A stretch of 64,000 nt of DNA from an uncultured Desulfuromonadales bacterium (GTDB lineage Bacteria; Desulfobacterota; Desulfuromonadia; Desulfuromonadales; Geopsychrobacteraceae). Each line of letters begins with the position of its first letter. Position 1 is the first letter of the stretch. The translations under genes and the position numbers were made by a program. The notes beneath the pieces were generated by a model, which ran no database searches, was not told the DNA's origin, and saw only the letters and a list, made by a program, of their open reading frames with translations. Of this stretch, positions 18,842 through 29,129 are shown one piece after another. The DNA is taken from assembly GCA_945787335.1 (NCBI GenBank), contig CALZHR010000222.1, forward strand, positions 1 through 64,000. Direction: 5' to 3'.

Positions 18842-19276
18842 TTACGCGGTGTTCCGTTGCGCCAGCTTGAGTTTTTCGCGGCGGACCAGTTCGGCGACGC
18901 TATAATTCTGCAGGACCCTGATCATCTCGTTCTGCGCCTCGTTCCAGACATCGTGGGCCGGGCAATGTTCGTCACGGGAGCAGCTGCCATCGTCGACCAG
19001 GCAATGATTCAGTTTCAGCGGTCCTTCTTCGGCTTGCAGGATATCGAGCAGGGTGATCTCGCTGGGGTTTTTGGCCAGAAGAAAACCACCGCCGACGCCC
19101 CGTTGCGAACTGACGATGCCACTTTTGATCAGCGGTTGCAGGATCTTGGTGAGAAAAGCCGGGGTGACCTCCTGAGTCCGGCAGATGTCCTTTTTCAAAA
19201 CGATTTCATCTTTCGGCTGCTGGGCCAGAAAGATCACGGTGCGAATTGCATATTCTGTCGCTCGTGTAATAACCAC
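18842..19276 (-). CDS. Rrf2-family transcriptional regulator with three-cysteine cluster motif
   Basis: The 144-residue protein is a winged-helix Rrf2 regulator ('ITRATEYAIRTVIFLAQQP', 'FLTKILQPLIKSGIVSSQRGVGGGFLLAK'). Three cysteines in C-x6-C-x5-C spacing ('HCLVDDGSCSRDEHC') match the region where IscR, NsrR and RsrR bind an iron-sulfur cluster, so redox or NO/iron sensing is likely. The GTG start at 19276 is chosen because GGAGG precedes it and the helix-turn-helix begins at once. It stands alone; no isc or suf genes are near. The targets are unknown, and autoregulation is possible. Confidence 0.88.
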   Translation of the reverse strand: MVITRATEYAIRTVIFLAQQPKDEIVLKKDICRTQEVTPAFLTKILQPLIKSGIVSSQRGVGGGFLLAKNPSEITLLDILQAEEGPLKLNHCLVDDGSCSRDEHCPAHDVWNEAQNEMIRVLQNYSVAELVRREKLKLAQRNTA

Positions 19277-19309
19277 ATTGTCCTCCACGATAGTTAACTT
19301 GCAAAGTAA

Positions 19310-19338
19310 GGAATACACTGAAGCAAAGAGCTTGTCAA
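19310..19338 (-). promoter_or_regulatory. Promoter of the Rrf2 gene
   Basis: On the minus strand TTGACA (19338-19333), a 17-base spacer and TATTCC (19315-19310). Just downstream ACTTTGCAAGT is a short inverted repeat that might be an autoregulatory operator. Confidence 0.55.
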
Positions 19339-19383
19339 TCGTTGCTGTGGCTGCGGGGGTTGACAGCCGGGCAGGGGAGACGC

Positions 19384-20343
19384 ATGATTTGCGCTTGTCA
19401 CCTCTCTCCAGGGATTGCTCAGATGGTATCTGCAGGACAACCAGCTCAGGTCGTTGGCCGTTTCGCCCCCAGCCCGACCGGCCCGCTGCATTTCGGGTCG
19501 CTGCTGGCTGCGCTCGGCAGCTACCTGCTCGCGCGAGTGGCAGGTGGTCGCTGGCTGCTGCGGGTGGAAGATCTTGACCCGCCGCGGGTGGTACCTGGAG
19601 CCGCCGAAGAGATCCTCCGGTTGCTCGAGCGGCTTGGTTTCGCCTGGGACGGCGAGGTGGTTTATCAGAGCCGGCGCAGTGCGCGCTACCAACAGCTGGT
19701 CGAACAGCTCTGTGAGCAACGTCAGGTGTTCGACTGCAGCTGTTCGCGCCGGGAGATTCTACTCAGCGCCCCGCACCCGGGGGAGGAGGGGCCGGTCTAT
19801 CCGGGAACCTGCCGGCTGGGACCGGTCGGCAGGCGCAGTGAACGGGCGATCCGACTGCTGGTAGCAGATGAGGAGATCGCCTACACTGACGGGGTGTTCG
19901 GGCCTCAGCGGCAGAACCTTATGCAGGCGATCGGCGATTTTGTGCTGCGCCGCGCCGACGGGCTGTTCGCCTATCAGCTGGCGGTGGTGGTCGATGATAT
20001 CGATGCCGGTGTCACTCAGGTGGTCCGCGGCGCCGACCTGCTCTCTTCAACCCCGCGGCAGATCTATCTGTACCGCTGTTTGCAACAGCCCTTGCCCGAC
20101 TATTATCACCTGCCGCTGGTGCTGGGTGCCGATCAGGAAAAGCTGAGCAAGCGGCACGGGCCAAGCGCTCTGATTACACAGCAGAACAGCTCCCTGGCGA
20201 TCTGGCAGGCGCTGCGGTTTCTCGGTCAGCCGGTGCCGGACGAGTTGCGCCGCGCTTCTGGCCGGGAGCTGCTGAGCTGGGGAGAGCTCAATTTTGACCA
20301 CACCCGGATATCGACCCGGGCGCAGCTTGCTCCTGGGCTTTGA
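19384..20343 (+). CDS. gluQ: Glutamyl-Q tRNA(Asp) synthetase
   Basis: The 319-residue enzyme resembles the catalytic half of glutamyl-tRNA synthetase and lacks an anticodon-binding domain, as in GluQRS, which glutamylates queuosine 34 of tRNA(Asp). The class I motifs are 'FAPSPTGPLHFGSLLAALGS' and 'EKLSKRHG'. A zinc site is formed by 'DCSCSRREIL' and the later 'YPGTCR'. The ATG at 19384 has AGGGGAG at good spacing. A second ATG at 19423, closer to the conserved core, is the main alternative. It is divergent from the Rrf2 gene. Confidence 0.9.
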   Translation: MICACHLSPGIAQMVSAGQPAQVVGRFAPSPTGPLHFGSLLAALGSYLLARVAGGRWLLRVEDLDPPRVVPGAAEEILRLLERLGFAWDGEVVYQSRRSARYQQLVEQLCEQRQVFDCSCSRREILLSAPHPGEEGPVYPGTCRLGPVGRRSERAIRLLVADEEIAYTDGVFGPQRQNLMQAIGDFVLRRADGLFAYQLAVVVDDIDAGVTQVVRGADLLSSTPRQIYLYRCLQQPLPDYYHLPLVLGADQEKLSKRHGPSALITQQNSSLAIWQALRFLGQPVPDELRRASGRELLSWGELNFDHTRISTRAQLAPGL

Positions 20344-20478
20344 GCGGTTGGTTGGCTCCGCAGCACGTCGTCTGCCCGGCCGCAGGCGACTTTCGCGGCT
20401 GTCTCGATTTTGCTAAAGTTGTCTGGTTGTGAAGGCCTTAGAGATATCATTGTGACATTCACTTTGAGGGAGGTTGTC

Positions 20479-21252
20479 ATGCGAAAAATGCTTCTGTTCG
20501 GACTGATGATACTGCTGCTGAGCAGTTGTGGCACGGGGACCTTTCAGGTCCCGAAACAGGACTATCAGGCCAAGGTGCAGGTGCTCGGCGTGGTCCCGCT
20601 GTTGCTCGACCGGCAGGCACCGCTCGATTATCCGCAGCGTGAGGCGCTTTACGATCTGCTGGTCCGCAGCAATGCCGGCAAGCACGAGCAGCTGGTCACG
20701 CGCTTGAAAGCAAAGAAGGGCTATTTCGATGTTCGGTCGCTCAGCGGCAGCGCAGACCTGCTTGAGATGTCGCTGCTGGCCGGTGAGCGGCCCCGCGACG
20801 AGGTCGGCCGCCCGACCGGCTATCTCTTCAATCCAGAGGCGGTTGATGAGCTGGCCAGGCGCAATGTTGTCGACGCACTGCTGGTGGTGATCTTCACCGG
20901 CGGCAAAGTCGAAGAGACGCGTCGCTCACGGAATCTGCTCGAATCGCTGAACACCGGCTATAATGATGTGCTGGTGACAGCTGCGGTGATCGACCGCCAG
21001 GGGCAGCCGCTCTGGACGATGGCCGGAAAGGACAGCTTTCAGGCGATGACCCTGCAGTACGCCGATTTTGACGAGGCTTACTACAACCGGACCGACCAGG
21101 TGGAGGTAAAGAATATCCGCCTCTCAGGAATCGAGCCGTTGCTGATGCCGGCGCCCGAAAGCGCTGAGCAGGCGACAGTGCCGAAACTTTACGAGCGGCT
21201 GTTCGACCAGATTGCCGCCGGAATAAGTCCGGGCTTGCTCGGCTCCTTGTAG
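20479..21252 (+). CDS. Putative lipoprotein of unknown function
   Basis: The 257-residue product has a lipoprotein signal peptide ('MLLFGLMILLLSSC', Cys about residue 17) and no further membrane segment. The mature part is mixed alpha/beta and includes 'VVDALLVVIFTGGKVEE' and 'NDVLVTAAVIDRQGQPLWTMAG', reminiscent of envelope proteins that combine small ligand-binding domains, but I do not recognise the family. The start at 20479 follows GAGGGAGG; an upstream in-frame start would spoil the signal peptide. It sits alone between GluQRS and a histidine kinase gene. Confidence 0.75.
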   Translation: MRKMLLFGLMILLLSSCGTGTFQVPKQDYQAKVQVLGVVPLLLDRQAPLDYPQREALYDLLVRSNAGKHEQLVTRLKAKKGYFDVRSLSGSADLLEMSLLAGERPRDEVGRPTGYLFNPEAVDELARRNVVDALLVVIFTGGKVEETRRSRNLLESLNTGYNDVLVTAAVIDRQGQPLWTMAGKDSFQAMTLQYADFDEAYYNRTDQVEVKNIRLSGIEPLLMPAPESAEQATVPKLYERLFDQIAAGISPGLLGSL

Positions 21253-21330
21253 TGCTATTGATGGCAACCCGGCTTGCAGGAGCGAGCGACTGTGTTATTC
21301 TTCTGGGGTTAATTATTCTTAATTGGCAGC

Positions 21331-23166
21331 ATGGAGTTTCGATTGGCATCATCGGCCGAAGAACATAACCAGAAGTTATACTGCATCTCGGAGCGGGATG
21401 ACTGTATCCGGGTTCAACAGCGGATCCAGGATTTGGAAATCTCCGAAGCGCGCTACCAGAATCTTTTCGAGGCAGTCAAGGACGCCATCCTCTCCTTTAC
21501 CCCGGCAGGGAGAGTGAATCGCGCCAATAGCGCCTGCCTGCAGATTCTCGGTTGGCCAACCGCGGACCTGTTCGATAAACAGCTCGCCGACCTGTTCGGC
21601 GCGCAATCTCTGGCTGCCCGGGCTTTCGAGCGCAGCCTCAAGGGTCAGGTCTGCAGTCTGGAGCAGGATTACGAGTGGCCAAGCGGGCGTCAGGTCACTC
21701 TGGCGCTGCAGATCTCGCCGATTCATGACGGGCAGGAAATATCTGGTGTATTGCTGATGGCGCGCGACCTGACGGAAGTCAGGCTGCGTGAGTTGGAGAG
21801 GACGCAGCTCTACCAGGGGCTGCAGCAGAGCCACAAGGCGCTGGAGGAGAAAGCTCTGGCGTTGGAGGAATCGCAACGCCAACTGCAGGAGGCGATGGCC
21901 GAGCAGGAAAAGGTCAACGCCGAGCTGCGCGAGCTGGGGCGGCTGAAAAGCGACTTTATCGGCATCGCCTCGCATGAATTGAGGACCCCGCTCACCTTCC
22001 TGCTCGGTGCGTTGGAGTTTCTCCAGGAGAGTCTGCCGGCGAAGATCAACGAGGACGAAAAAGGTCTGCTCGGTTATGCCATGCAGGGTGGCAAGCGGCT
22101 ATCCGATATTGTTGACAACATGCTCGATATCGTCCGCCTGGAAGCCGAGGGATTTCGTCCGCAACGCCAGCTGACCTCCATCCATCCGTTACTGGAACAG
22201 ATCCGCAGCGAGCTCAGCTGGGCGTTGAAGGAGCGGCAACTGCGCCTTGAGTACGCTGCGACCGATGCTTGGCCGGAGTTTCTCATCGATCCGGTGATGA
22301 TCCGGCGCGCCCTGGAGGATGTCATTGAGAACGCCATCAAGTATACCCCGGCCGGAGGGCTGATCAGGGTTGCCGGGCGCTTGCGCACCCAGCAGAGCCT
22401 GCAAGAGGAGCTGGCGCAGATCCGGCTGTTCTGGCCGGATTTCCCGGTCGGGTTCGACTGGATGGGGGATTACTTCGAGGTCAGTATCAGCGATGATGGC
22501 ATCGGGATACCGCGCCAGGAGCTGGCCCATGTTTTTGAACGGTTTTACACCGCCGGCAGCATCGAAGAACACAGCTCGGCGGGAACCCTGCAGGGGCAGG
22601 GCGCCGGCCTGGGCCTGGCGCTGGTCAAGCGGATCGTGCGAGGGCACAACGGCCTGGCCTGGGTACAGAGTCCCGGTTCGCAGCAGGAGACCGGTCTTTC
22701 CCAGCCGGGCAGCTGTTTTCGGCTCTTGCTTCCTTTTGAGCGGCAGGTGAAAAAACTGCCGGAGCAGCCTCGGGGCGACCGCAAGCCGCGGGTGCTTCTG
22801 ATCGACGACGAACCGGCGATCCGGCGGTTTGTCGAGGTGCTGATGAATAAGGATTATCAGCTCGAGCTGGCCGCCAGTGGGCCGGAAGGGTTGGAAAGGG
22901 CCGCGCAGTGTCAGCCCGATCTGATTCTGCTGGATATCTATATGCAGGGCATGGACGGTTTCGAGGTTTGCCGCAAATTAAAAGCAAATCCACACACGGC
23001 AACGATCCCGGTCGCCATGTTTACCGCCATCTCGCGCAAGTATGAAAAAGAGAAGGGACTGGCCGCCGGTGCGGTCGATTACATCACCAAGCCATTTTTC
23101 CCTCGCGAACTGCTACAGCGGGTCGAACTCCTGCTCAAGGAGCATGGAGTGCAAATAAATGACTAA
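21331..23166 (+). CDS. PAS-containing hybrid histidine kinase
   Basis: The 611-residue protein is cytoplasmic (no membrane helix). A PAS domain covers about residues 38-150, followed by a coiled coil to about 205. The HisKA box has H215 in 'GIASHELRTPLTF'. The ATPase part shows 'DVIENAIKYTP' (N box), 'SDDGIGIP' (G1) and 'GQGAGLGLALVKRI' (G2). A C-terminal receiver domain has the acidic pair in 'LLIDDEPAIRR', phospho-acceptor D535 in 'LILLDIYMQGMDG' and the Lys in 'DYITKPF'. Signals and downstream partner are unknown. The ATG at 21331 has only a weak ribosome-binding site, so a nearby alternative start is possible. Confidence 0.88.
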   Translation: MEFRLASSAEEHNQKLYCISERDDCIRVQQRIQDLEISEARYQNLFEAVKDAILSFTPAGRVNRANSACLQILGWPTADLFDKQLADLFGAQSLAARAFERSLKGQVCSLEQDYEWPSGRQVTLALQISPIHDGQEISGVLLMARDLTEVRLRELERTQLYQGLQQSHKALEEKALALEESQRQLQEAMAEQEKVNAELRELGRLKSDFIGIASHELRTPLTFLLGALEFLQESLPAKINEDEKGLLGYAMQGGKRLSDIVDNMLDIVRLEAEGFRPQRQLTSIHPLLEQIRSELSWALKERQLRLEYAATDAWPEFLIDPVMIRRALEDVIENAIKYTPAGGLIRVAGRLRTQQSLQEELAQIRLFWPDFPVGFDWMGDYFEVSISDDGIGIPRQELAHVFERFYTAGSIEEHSSAGTLQGQGAGLGLALVKRIVRGHNGLAWVQSPGSQQETGLSQPGSCFRLLLPFERQVKKLPEQPRGDRKPRVLLIDDEPAIRRFVEVLMNKDYQLELAASGPEGLERAAQCQPDLILLDIYMQGMDGFEVCRKLKANPHTATIPVAMFTAISRKYEKEKGLAAGAVDYITKPFFPRELLQRVELLLKEHGVQIND

Positions 23167-23488
23167 CGGGAGAGATTTTTTTCCCTTTAGGTAGTTGACA
23201 CGATAGGGTAAAGCAGGTAAAAGCTAACTTTAGTAACTGTAAACCCGTCAATTTTTACTTCCTGCCAGAATAAGGTTGAGAAACCTTCTGAACATAATAA
23301 ATAAGATTCAGCGCAGCCATCCAGAGACCTTTATTACAGAGAATCTGTTAGCTCTCATATATTAACCTGTCTGACCGTACTTTCGAGCTTTTCGTTATCG
23401 ATATTCTAATCAATCGCCACATCCTGTTTGTTGTGCTGCGCCCCTTTCGGCTCCGCACGCATGTCCGGCCCATCCTGGAGAACATTTT
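23167..23488. other. Long leader and promoter region of rho
   Basis: TTGACA at 23195-23200 with TAAAAG 17 bases later is a candidate promoter, which would give rho a leader of about 260 nt. A hairpin (CAGAATAAGGTT with AACCTTCTG) lies at about 23266-23290, and the part near 23430-23480 is C-rich. Rho is commonly autoregulated through its leader, and a leader of this length fits. No ORF is supported. Confidence 0.45.
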
Positions 23489-24736
23489 ATGAACCTTAAA
23501 GACCTGAAGCAGAGAAAAATTTCCGACCTGATCGCTCTCGGTAAAGAGCTGGGGCTGGAGGAGATCGGCGGCATGCGCCGTCAGGACCTGATCTTCAACA
23601 TCCTGCATGCCACCGCGGCCCAGAAGAAAGCGATTTTCGGTGAAGGGGTCCTGGAAATTCTGCCGGATGGTTTCGGTTTCTTGCGCGCCCCCGACGCCAA
23701 CTATCTGCCCGGGCCGGACGATATCTATATCTCCCCGTCGCAGATCCGCCGGTTTGGATTGCGCACCGGCGACACCGTCGCCGGCCAGATCCGCCCGCCC
23801 AAGGAGGGGGAGCGCTATTTCGCGCTGCTGAAGGTCTCCGAGGTCAACTTCGAAGACCCGGCCAAGATGAAGGAGAAGACCTTCTTCGACAATCTCACCC
23901 CGCTCTATCCTGAAGAGCAGCTGATGATGGAGACCGGCCCCGACTGTCGCTCGACCCGGATCATGGACCTGGTGTCGCCGATCGGCAAAGGGCAGCGCGG
24001 TCTGATCGTGGCGCCGCCGCGCACCGGTAAGACGGTGCTGCTGCAGAATATCGCCAACTCGGTGTCGCAGAACCATCCGGAAGCCTACCTGATCGTGCTG
24101 CTGATCGACGAACGCCCGGAAGAGGTGACCGACATGCAGCGCAGCGTCAAGGGGGAAGTCATCTCCTCGACCTTCGACGAGCCGGCCAACCGTCACGTGC
24201 AGGTGGCCGAGATGGTCATCGAGAAAGCCAAGCGACTGGTCGAGCACAAGCGCGACGTGGTCATCCTGCTCGACTCGATCACCCGCCTGGCGCGGGCCTA
24301 CAACACCATCATCCCCTCCTCGGGGAAAATCCTCTCCGGCGGGGTCGACGCCCACGCCCTGCACAAGCCGAAGCGCTTCTTCGGGGCGGCGCGGAATATC
24401 GAAGAGGGGGGCAGTCTGACCATCATCGCCACCGCGCTGATCGATACCGGCAGCAAGATGGACGAGGTCATCTTCGAGGAGTTCAAAGGGACCGGCAACA
24501 TGGAGCTGCACCTCGACCGGCGCCTGGCCGACAAGCGGACCTTCCCGGCCATGGACATCAACCGCTCCGGGACCCGGAAAGAGGACCTGCTGGTCGATGC
24601 CACCCAGCTGCAGCGCACCTGGCTGCTGCGCAAGGTGCTCTCGAGCATGAACACCGTCGACAGCATGGAGTTCCTGCTTGAGAAGCTGGCCGAGACCGAG
24701 ACCAACCAGCAATTCTTAGATTCGATGAATCAGTAG
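23489..24736 (+). CDS. rho: Transcription termination factor Rho
   Basis: The 415-residue protein is a standard-length Rho, the hexameric RNA-dependent helicase that terminates transcription. The N-terminal part has the Rho RNA-binding fold ('[14 protein letters not shown]', primary site). The motor has the P-loop '[12 protein letters not shown]', '[20 protein letters not shown]', the Q-loop region and '[27 protein letters not shown]' (R-loop). There is no inserted N-terminal extension. The start ATG follows CTGGAG. It leads the rho-rpmE neighbourhood typical of this bacterial group. Confidence 0.97.
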   Translation: MNLKDLKQRKISDLIALGKELGLEEIGGMRRQDLIFNILHATAAQKKAIFGEGVLEILPDGFGFLRAPDANYLPGPDDIYISPSQIRRFGLRTGDTVAGQIRPPKEGERYFALLKVSEVNFEDPAKMKEKTFFDNLTPLYPEEQLMMETGPDCRSTRIMDLVSPIGKGQRGLIVAPPRTGKTVLLQNIANSVSQNHPEAYLIVLLIDERPEEVTDMQRSVKGEVISSTFDEPANRHVQVAEMVIEKAKRLVEHKRDVVILLDSITRLARAYNTIIPSSGKILSGGVDAHALHKPKRFFGAARNIEEGGSLTIIATALIDTGSKMDEVIFEEFKGTGNMELHLDRRLADKRTFPAMDINRSGTRKEDLLVDATQLQRTWLLRKVLSSMNTVDSMEFLLEKLAETETNQQFLDSMNQ

Positions 24737-24745
24737 CAAAAGCTC

Positions 24746-24774
24746 TTGCCTGCAGCGGGTAAAAGTGATATTTA
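24746..24774 (+). promoter_or_regulatory. Candidate rpmE promoter
   Basis: TTGCCT (24746-24751), a 17-base spacer and TATTTA (24769-24774) lie just after the rho stop. A short hairpin (AGCGG/CCGCT) follows in the leader. Confidence 0.45.
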
Positions 24775-24839
24775 AGCGGTTTGTTTGCCGCTAATACCTA
24801 TAGACCTGTACCAAAGCCAGGTCGCCAAGGAGAAAAAAG

Positions 24840-25043
24840 ATGAGAGAAGGAATCCATCCCAAGTATCAGGATGTCACCGTCCGCTGTGACTGCGGGAACA
24901 CTTTCGAGACCCGCTCCACTCTGGAAAAAGAGATCCACACCGAAATCTGCTCCGCTTGCCACCCATTCTACACCGGCAAGCAGAAGCTGATCGACACCGC
25001 TGGCCGGATCGAGCGCTTCCGCAAAAAGTACGCCCAGAAGTAA
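24840..25043 (+). CDS. rpmE: Ribosomal protein L31, zinc-binding form
   Basis: The 67-residue protein is bacterial L31 of the zinc-containing (C+) type: C16, C18, C37 and C40 provide the four ligands. L31 bridges the two ribosomal subunits. The N-terminus '[14 protein letters not shown]' and 'HPFYTGKQK' are typical. It follows rho and is closed by a strong terminator. The Cys-containing form usually serves zinc-replete cells; no Cys-free paralogue is in the window. Confidence 0.96.
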   Translation: MREGIHPKYQDVTVRCDCGNTFETRSTLEKEIHTEICSACHPFYTGKQKLIDTAGRIERFRKKYAQK

Positions 25044-25058
25044 TCCGGGTAAGAATGA

Positions 25059-25083
25059 GGCGGCCCGACGGGCCGCCTTTTTT
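25059..25083 (+). terminator. Terminator after rpmE
   Basis: GGCGGCCC (25059-25066) pairs with GGGCCGCC (25070-25077), followed by six T residues. thyX begins only 20 bases after the U-tract. Confidence 0.88.
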
Positions 25084-25102
25084 GTTTAAGGTCTTAGAAC
25101 CT

Positions 25103-25792
25103 ATGCATGTCGAGCTGTTGACCCATACTCCCGATCCGGAACAGGTGGTCGCCGCCGCCGCCCGGCTCTGCTACTCCAATTCGTCGATCGGCGAGCTGAT
25201 GGAGAAGAGCAGGACCGACCGGCAGGAGTTTCTCGAAAAGATCCTCTCTCTCGGCCATCATTCGGTGATGGAGCATGTCAGCTTCTCCTTCGGCGTCGAA
25301 GGGATCAGCCGCGCCTGTTCGCATCAGCTGGTGCGCCACCGGCTCGCCTCCTACTCGCAGCAGAGCCAGCGCTACGTGTCGCACAAAAAGCGCTTTTCTG
25401 CCGTAACCCCCGCGAGTATCGCCGAGAAACCCGAGTTGAATCTGCGTTACCAGCAATTGCTCGATGAGATCCACCAGTTTTACGGCGAGATGCTCGATGC
25501 TGATATCCCGGCTGAGGATGCCCGCTTTCTGCTGCCGAACGCCGCCACCACCAAGATTGTGGTGACCATGAACGGTCGTGAGCTGCGCCATTTCTTTGCC
25601 TTGCGCTGCTGCCGCCGGGCGCAGTGGGAGATTCAGGAGCTGGCCAAACGGATGCTGACCCTGGTCAAGCCGATTGCTCCGACCCTGTTCGCCAGCGCCG
25701 GTCCCGGCTGCCTCAGCGGTCCCTGTCCGGAAGGCAAGATGACCTGCGGACAGATAACTGCGGTCCGCGAAGAATTTGCCCGGCTGGGCTGA
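25103..25792 (+). CDS. thyX: Flavin-dependent thymidylate synthase ThyX
   Basis: The 229-residue enzyme converts dUMP to dTMP using methylene-tetrahydrofolate and FAD. The ThyX signature appears as 'RHRLASYSQQSQRY', and the C-terminal part includes 'LPNAATTKIVVTMNGRELRHF' and 'RRAQWEI'. The start at 25103 gives the normal family N-terminus ('MHVELLTHTPDPEQVV'); the reading frame continues upstream over rpmE but that is not coding. The ribosome-binding site is weak (AAGG at long spacing). It sits between rpmE and prfA, right after a terminator, so it probably depends on readthrough or on a promoter within rpmE. Confidence 0.94.
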   Translation: MHVELLTHTPDPEQVVAAAARLCYSNSSIGELMEKSRTDRQEFLEKILSLGHHSVMEHVSFSFGVEGISRACSHQLVRHRLASYSQQSQRYVSHKKRFSAVTPASIAEKPELNLRYQQLLDEIHQFYGEMLDADIPAEDARFLLPNAATTKIVVTMNGRELRHFFALRCCRRAQWEIQELAKRMLTLVKPIAPTLFASAGPGCLSGPCPEGKMTCGQITAVREEFARLG

Positions 25793-25801
25793 AAGATCCT
25801 T

Positions 25802-26869
<1,068 letters not shown>

Positions 26870-26871
26870 GT

Positions 26872-27720
26872 TTGAGCGACACCTGGACCCTGCTGAAGCT
26901 GCTGCGCTGGACGACCGATTATTTTGCCGGCAAGGGGATCGACAGCCCGCGGCTGAACGCGGAATTGCTGTTGGCGGGGGTGCTCGAACTCGACCGGGTC
27001 GGGCTCTACCTCAATTACGACCGCCCCTTGACGGCCGAGGAGCTGGACCGCATCCGGCCGCTGGTTAAACGGCGCGGGCAGCGTGAGCCGCTGCAGTACC
27101 TGCTCGGTCGCACCGAGTTCTGGTCGCTGGAGTTCGAGGTTGACCCGGCGGTGCTGATCCCGCGCGCCGACACCGAAATCCTCGTCGAAGAAGCGCTAAA
27201 CCGTGCCAAGGAAGCCGGCACGCTGCTCGATGTCGGCACCGGCAGCGGGGTCATCGTCATCAGCCTGGCGACTGAACTTCCCGGGTGGCAGATGACCGGG
27301 CTGGATATTTCCGCAGACGCTCTGGTGGTTGCGCAGCGCAACGCCGAAAAAAATCAGGTCGCCGAACGGATTGCCTGGCAGCAGGGCGACTTGGCGAACC
27401 TGCCGGCGCAGCGCTATGATCTGATCGTCTCCAACCCGCCCTACATAGCGCCAGACGAATGGGACGAGCTGATGCCGGAAGTGCGCTGTTTCGAGCCGCA
27501 GCTGGCGCTGCTGGCGGAGAATCAGGGGCTTGACTGTTACCGGAAGCTTGCCAGCCAGGCGCCTGAGCATCTTCACCCCGGCGGCTGGCTGCTGGTTGAA
27601 ATCGGCTACCGGCAGGCCAGCGAAGTGCAGCAGCTGTTCAGTGCTGCCGGGCTCAAAGAGATTTTTATTCGTGATGATTATGCTGGCCAGCCGCGTGTGG
27701 TTGGCGGCTGTCTGAATTAG
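26872..27720 (+). CDS. prmC: Release factor glutamine methyltransferase
   Basis: The 282-residue SAM-dependent enzyme methylates the glutamine of the GGQ motif in RF1 and RF2. The N-terminal helical domain is followed by the Rossmann part with '[16 protein letters not shown]' (SAM site) and the catalytic 'NPPY' (N188) that binds the glutamine side chain. The start is a TTG two bases after the prfA stop, with the ribosome-binding site GAGGGGTAGG inside prfA. Rare start plus tight spacing point to coupled translation with prfA. Confidence 0.95.
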   Translation: MSDTWTLLKLLRWTTDYFAGKGIDSPRLNAELLLAGVLELDRVGLYLNYDRPLTAEELDRIRPLVKRRGQREPLQYLLGRTEFWSLEFEVDPAVLIPRADTEILVEEALNRAKEAGTLLDVGTGSGVIVISLATELPGWQMTGLDISADALVVAQRNAEKNQVAERIAWQQGDLANLPAQRYDLIVSNPPYIAPDEWDELMPEVRCFEPQLALLAENQGLDCYRKLASQAPEHLHPGGWLLVEIGYRQASEVQQLFSAAGLKEIFIRDDYAGQPRVVGGCLN

Positions 27721-27733
27721 AAAGCAGGATCGG

Positions 27734-28987
27734 TTGGAAAAGATTGTTATTCAGGGCGGGGTACCGCTCACTGGTGAGGTTCAGGTCAGCGGCGCGAAGA
27801 ACTCGTCGCTGCCGCTGCTGTTCGCCACGCTGCTGGCCGACGGGGTCAGTGAAATCTGCAATGTGCCGAACCTGCGGGACATCAGCACTGCGGTCAAGCT
27901 GCTGCGCGAGCTGGGCGCCGACGTCAGCCATCACGGCGATTGCATCCGGGTCGATGCGCGCCGCATCCAAAGCGTCGAAGCTTCCTACGACCTGGTCAAG
28001 ACCATGCGCGCCTCGGTGCTGGTGCTCGGTCCCTTGCTGGCCCGCTGCGGCCACGCCCGGGTCAGCCTGCCGGGCGGCTGCGCCATCGGCGCCCGGCCGA
28101 TCAACCTGCACCTGAAAGGGTTTGAGGCGCTTGGCGCGCGGATTCAGCTCGACCATGGCTACGTCGAGGCGACCGCCGATCGCTTGCGCGGCGCGAAGAT
28201 CTATCTCGACATGCCGACCGTCGGTGGTACCGAGAACCTGTTGATGGCGGCCGCCCTGGCCGAAGGGGTGACGGTGCTGGAGAACGCCGCCCGCGAGCCG
28301 GAGATCGTCCAGCTGGCCGAGGCTCTGAACAGCATGGGGGCGAAGATCGAAGGCGCCGGCACGGCGATCATCCGCATCCAGGGGGTGGAGCGTCTGCAGC
28401 CGCTGAACTGCAGCGTGATTCCCGACCGGATTGAAGCCGGCACCTTCATGATCGCCGCGGCGATCACCGCGGGCGACCTGCTGGTGCGCGGCGCGGTCGA
28501 GGAACATCAGGAGGCATTGATCAGCAAGCTGGTCGACGCCGGGGTGCTGATTCGGCCCGAAGCGGATGGTTTGCGGGTGGTCGGGCCGGAGAAACTGCAG
28601 CCGGTCGATATCCGCACCAGCGTCTTTCCCGGTTTCCCGACCGACATGCAGGCCCAGTTCATGGCGCTGATGACCAAGGCTGACGGCACCAGCCGGATCT
28701 CCGAGACGGTCTTCGAGAACCGTTTCATGCATGTCTGCGAGCTGCAGCGGATGGGTGCCGATATCCAGATCGACGGCCACAGCGCGATCATCCGCGGCTG
28801 CACGCCGCTGACCGGAGCGCCGGTGATGGCGACCGATCTGCGCGCCAGCGCCTCGCTGATCCTGGCGGCTCTGGCGGCCGAAAACACCACCGAAGTGTCG
28901 CGGATCTATCATCTCGACCGCGGCTACGAAAAGATCGAAAAGAAACTGGCTGCGCTCGGTGCCCGCATCTGGCGCGAACAGGAGTAG
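27734..28987 (+). CDS. murA: UDP-N-acetylglucosamine 1-carboxyvinyltransferase
   Basis: The 417-residue enzyme catalyses the first committed step of peptidoglycan synthesis, transferring enolpyruvate from PEP to UDP-GlcNAc. The catalytic loop has C116 in '[12 protein letters not shown]', so it is the fosfomycin-sensitive Cys type. The '[15 protein letters not shown]' start and '[12 protein letters not shown]'-like '[13 protein letters not shown]' are family marks. The start is a TTG after AAGCAGGA. It follows prmC by 13 bases and precedes hisG, a common order in this group. Confidence 0.95.
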   Translation: MEKIVIQGGVPLTGEVQVSGAKNSSLPLLFATLLADGVSEICNVPNLRDISTAVKLLRELGADVSHHGDCIRVDARRIQSVEASYDLVKTMRASVLVLGPLLARCGHARVSLPGGCAIGARPINLHLKGFEALGARIQLDHGYVEATADRLRGAKIYLDMPTVGGTENLLMAAALAEGVTVLENAAREPEIVQLAEALNSMGAKIEGAGTAIIRIQGVERLQPLNCSVIPDRIEAGTFMIAAAITAGDLLVRGAVEEHQEALISKLVDAGVLIRPEADGLRVVGPEKLQPVDIRTSVFPGFPTDMQAQFMALMTKADGTSRISETVFENRFMHVCELQRMGADIQIDGHSAIIRGCTPLTGAPVMATDLRASASLILAALAAENTTEVSRIYHLDRGYEKIEKKLAALGARIWREQE

Positions 28988-28996
28988 AGGGGGACG

Positions 28997-29093
28997 GTTT
29001 GAGGTCCTCACTTCAGGGGACGCATGAATCCATCCCTGGAGCTTGACTGCCGCCGTCCGGGCGGCAGACACCCCTTACGTGAGAACCTCAAAC
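28997..29093. repeat. 97-nt palindromic element between murA and hisG
   Basis: The ends GTTTGAGGT (28997-29005) and ACCTCAAAC (29085-29093) pair perfectly, followed inward by CTCAC/GTGAG and GGGG/CCCC. Inside is a second hairpin, CTGCCGCC with GGCGGCAG. The whole folds into one branched structure with no ORF. It looks like a short mobile or REP-type repeat. Confidence 0.65.
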
Positions 29094-29129
29094 CTCATGG
29101 GGTTGCAAGATTAAAAGGGAAATAATGCA

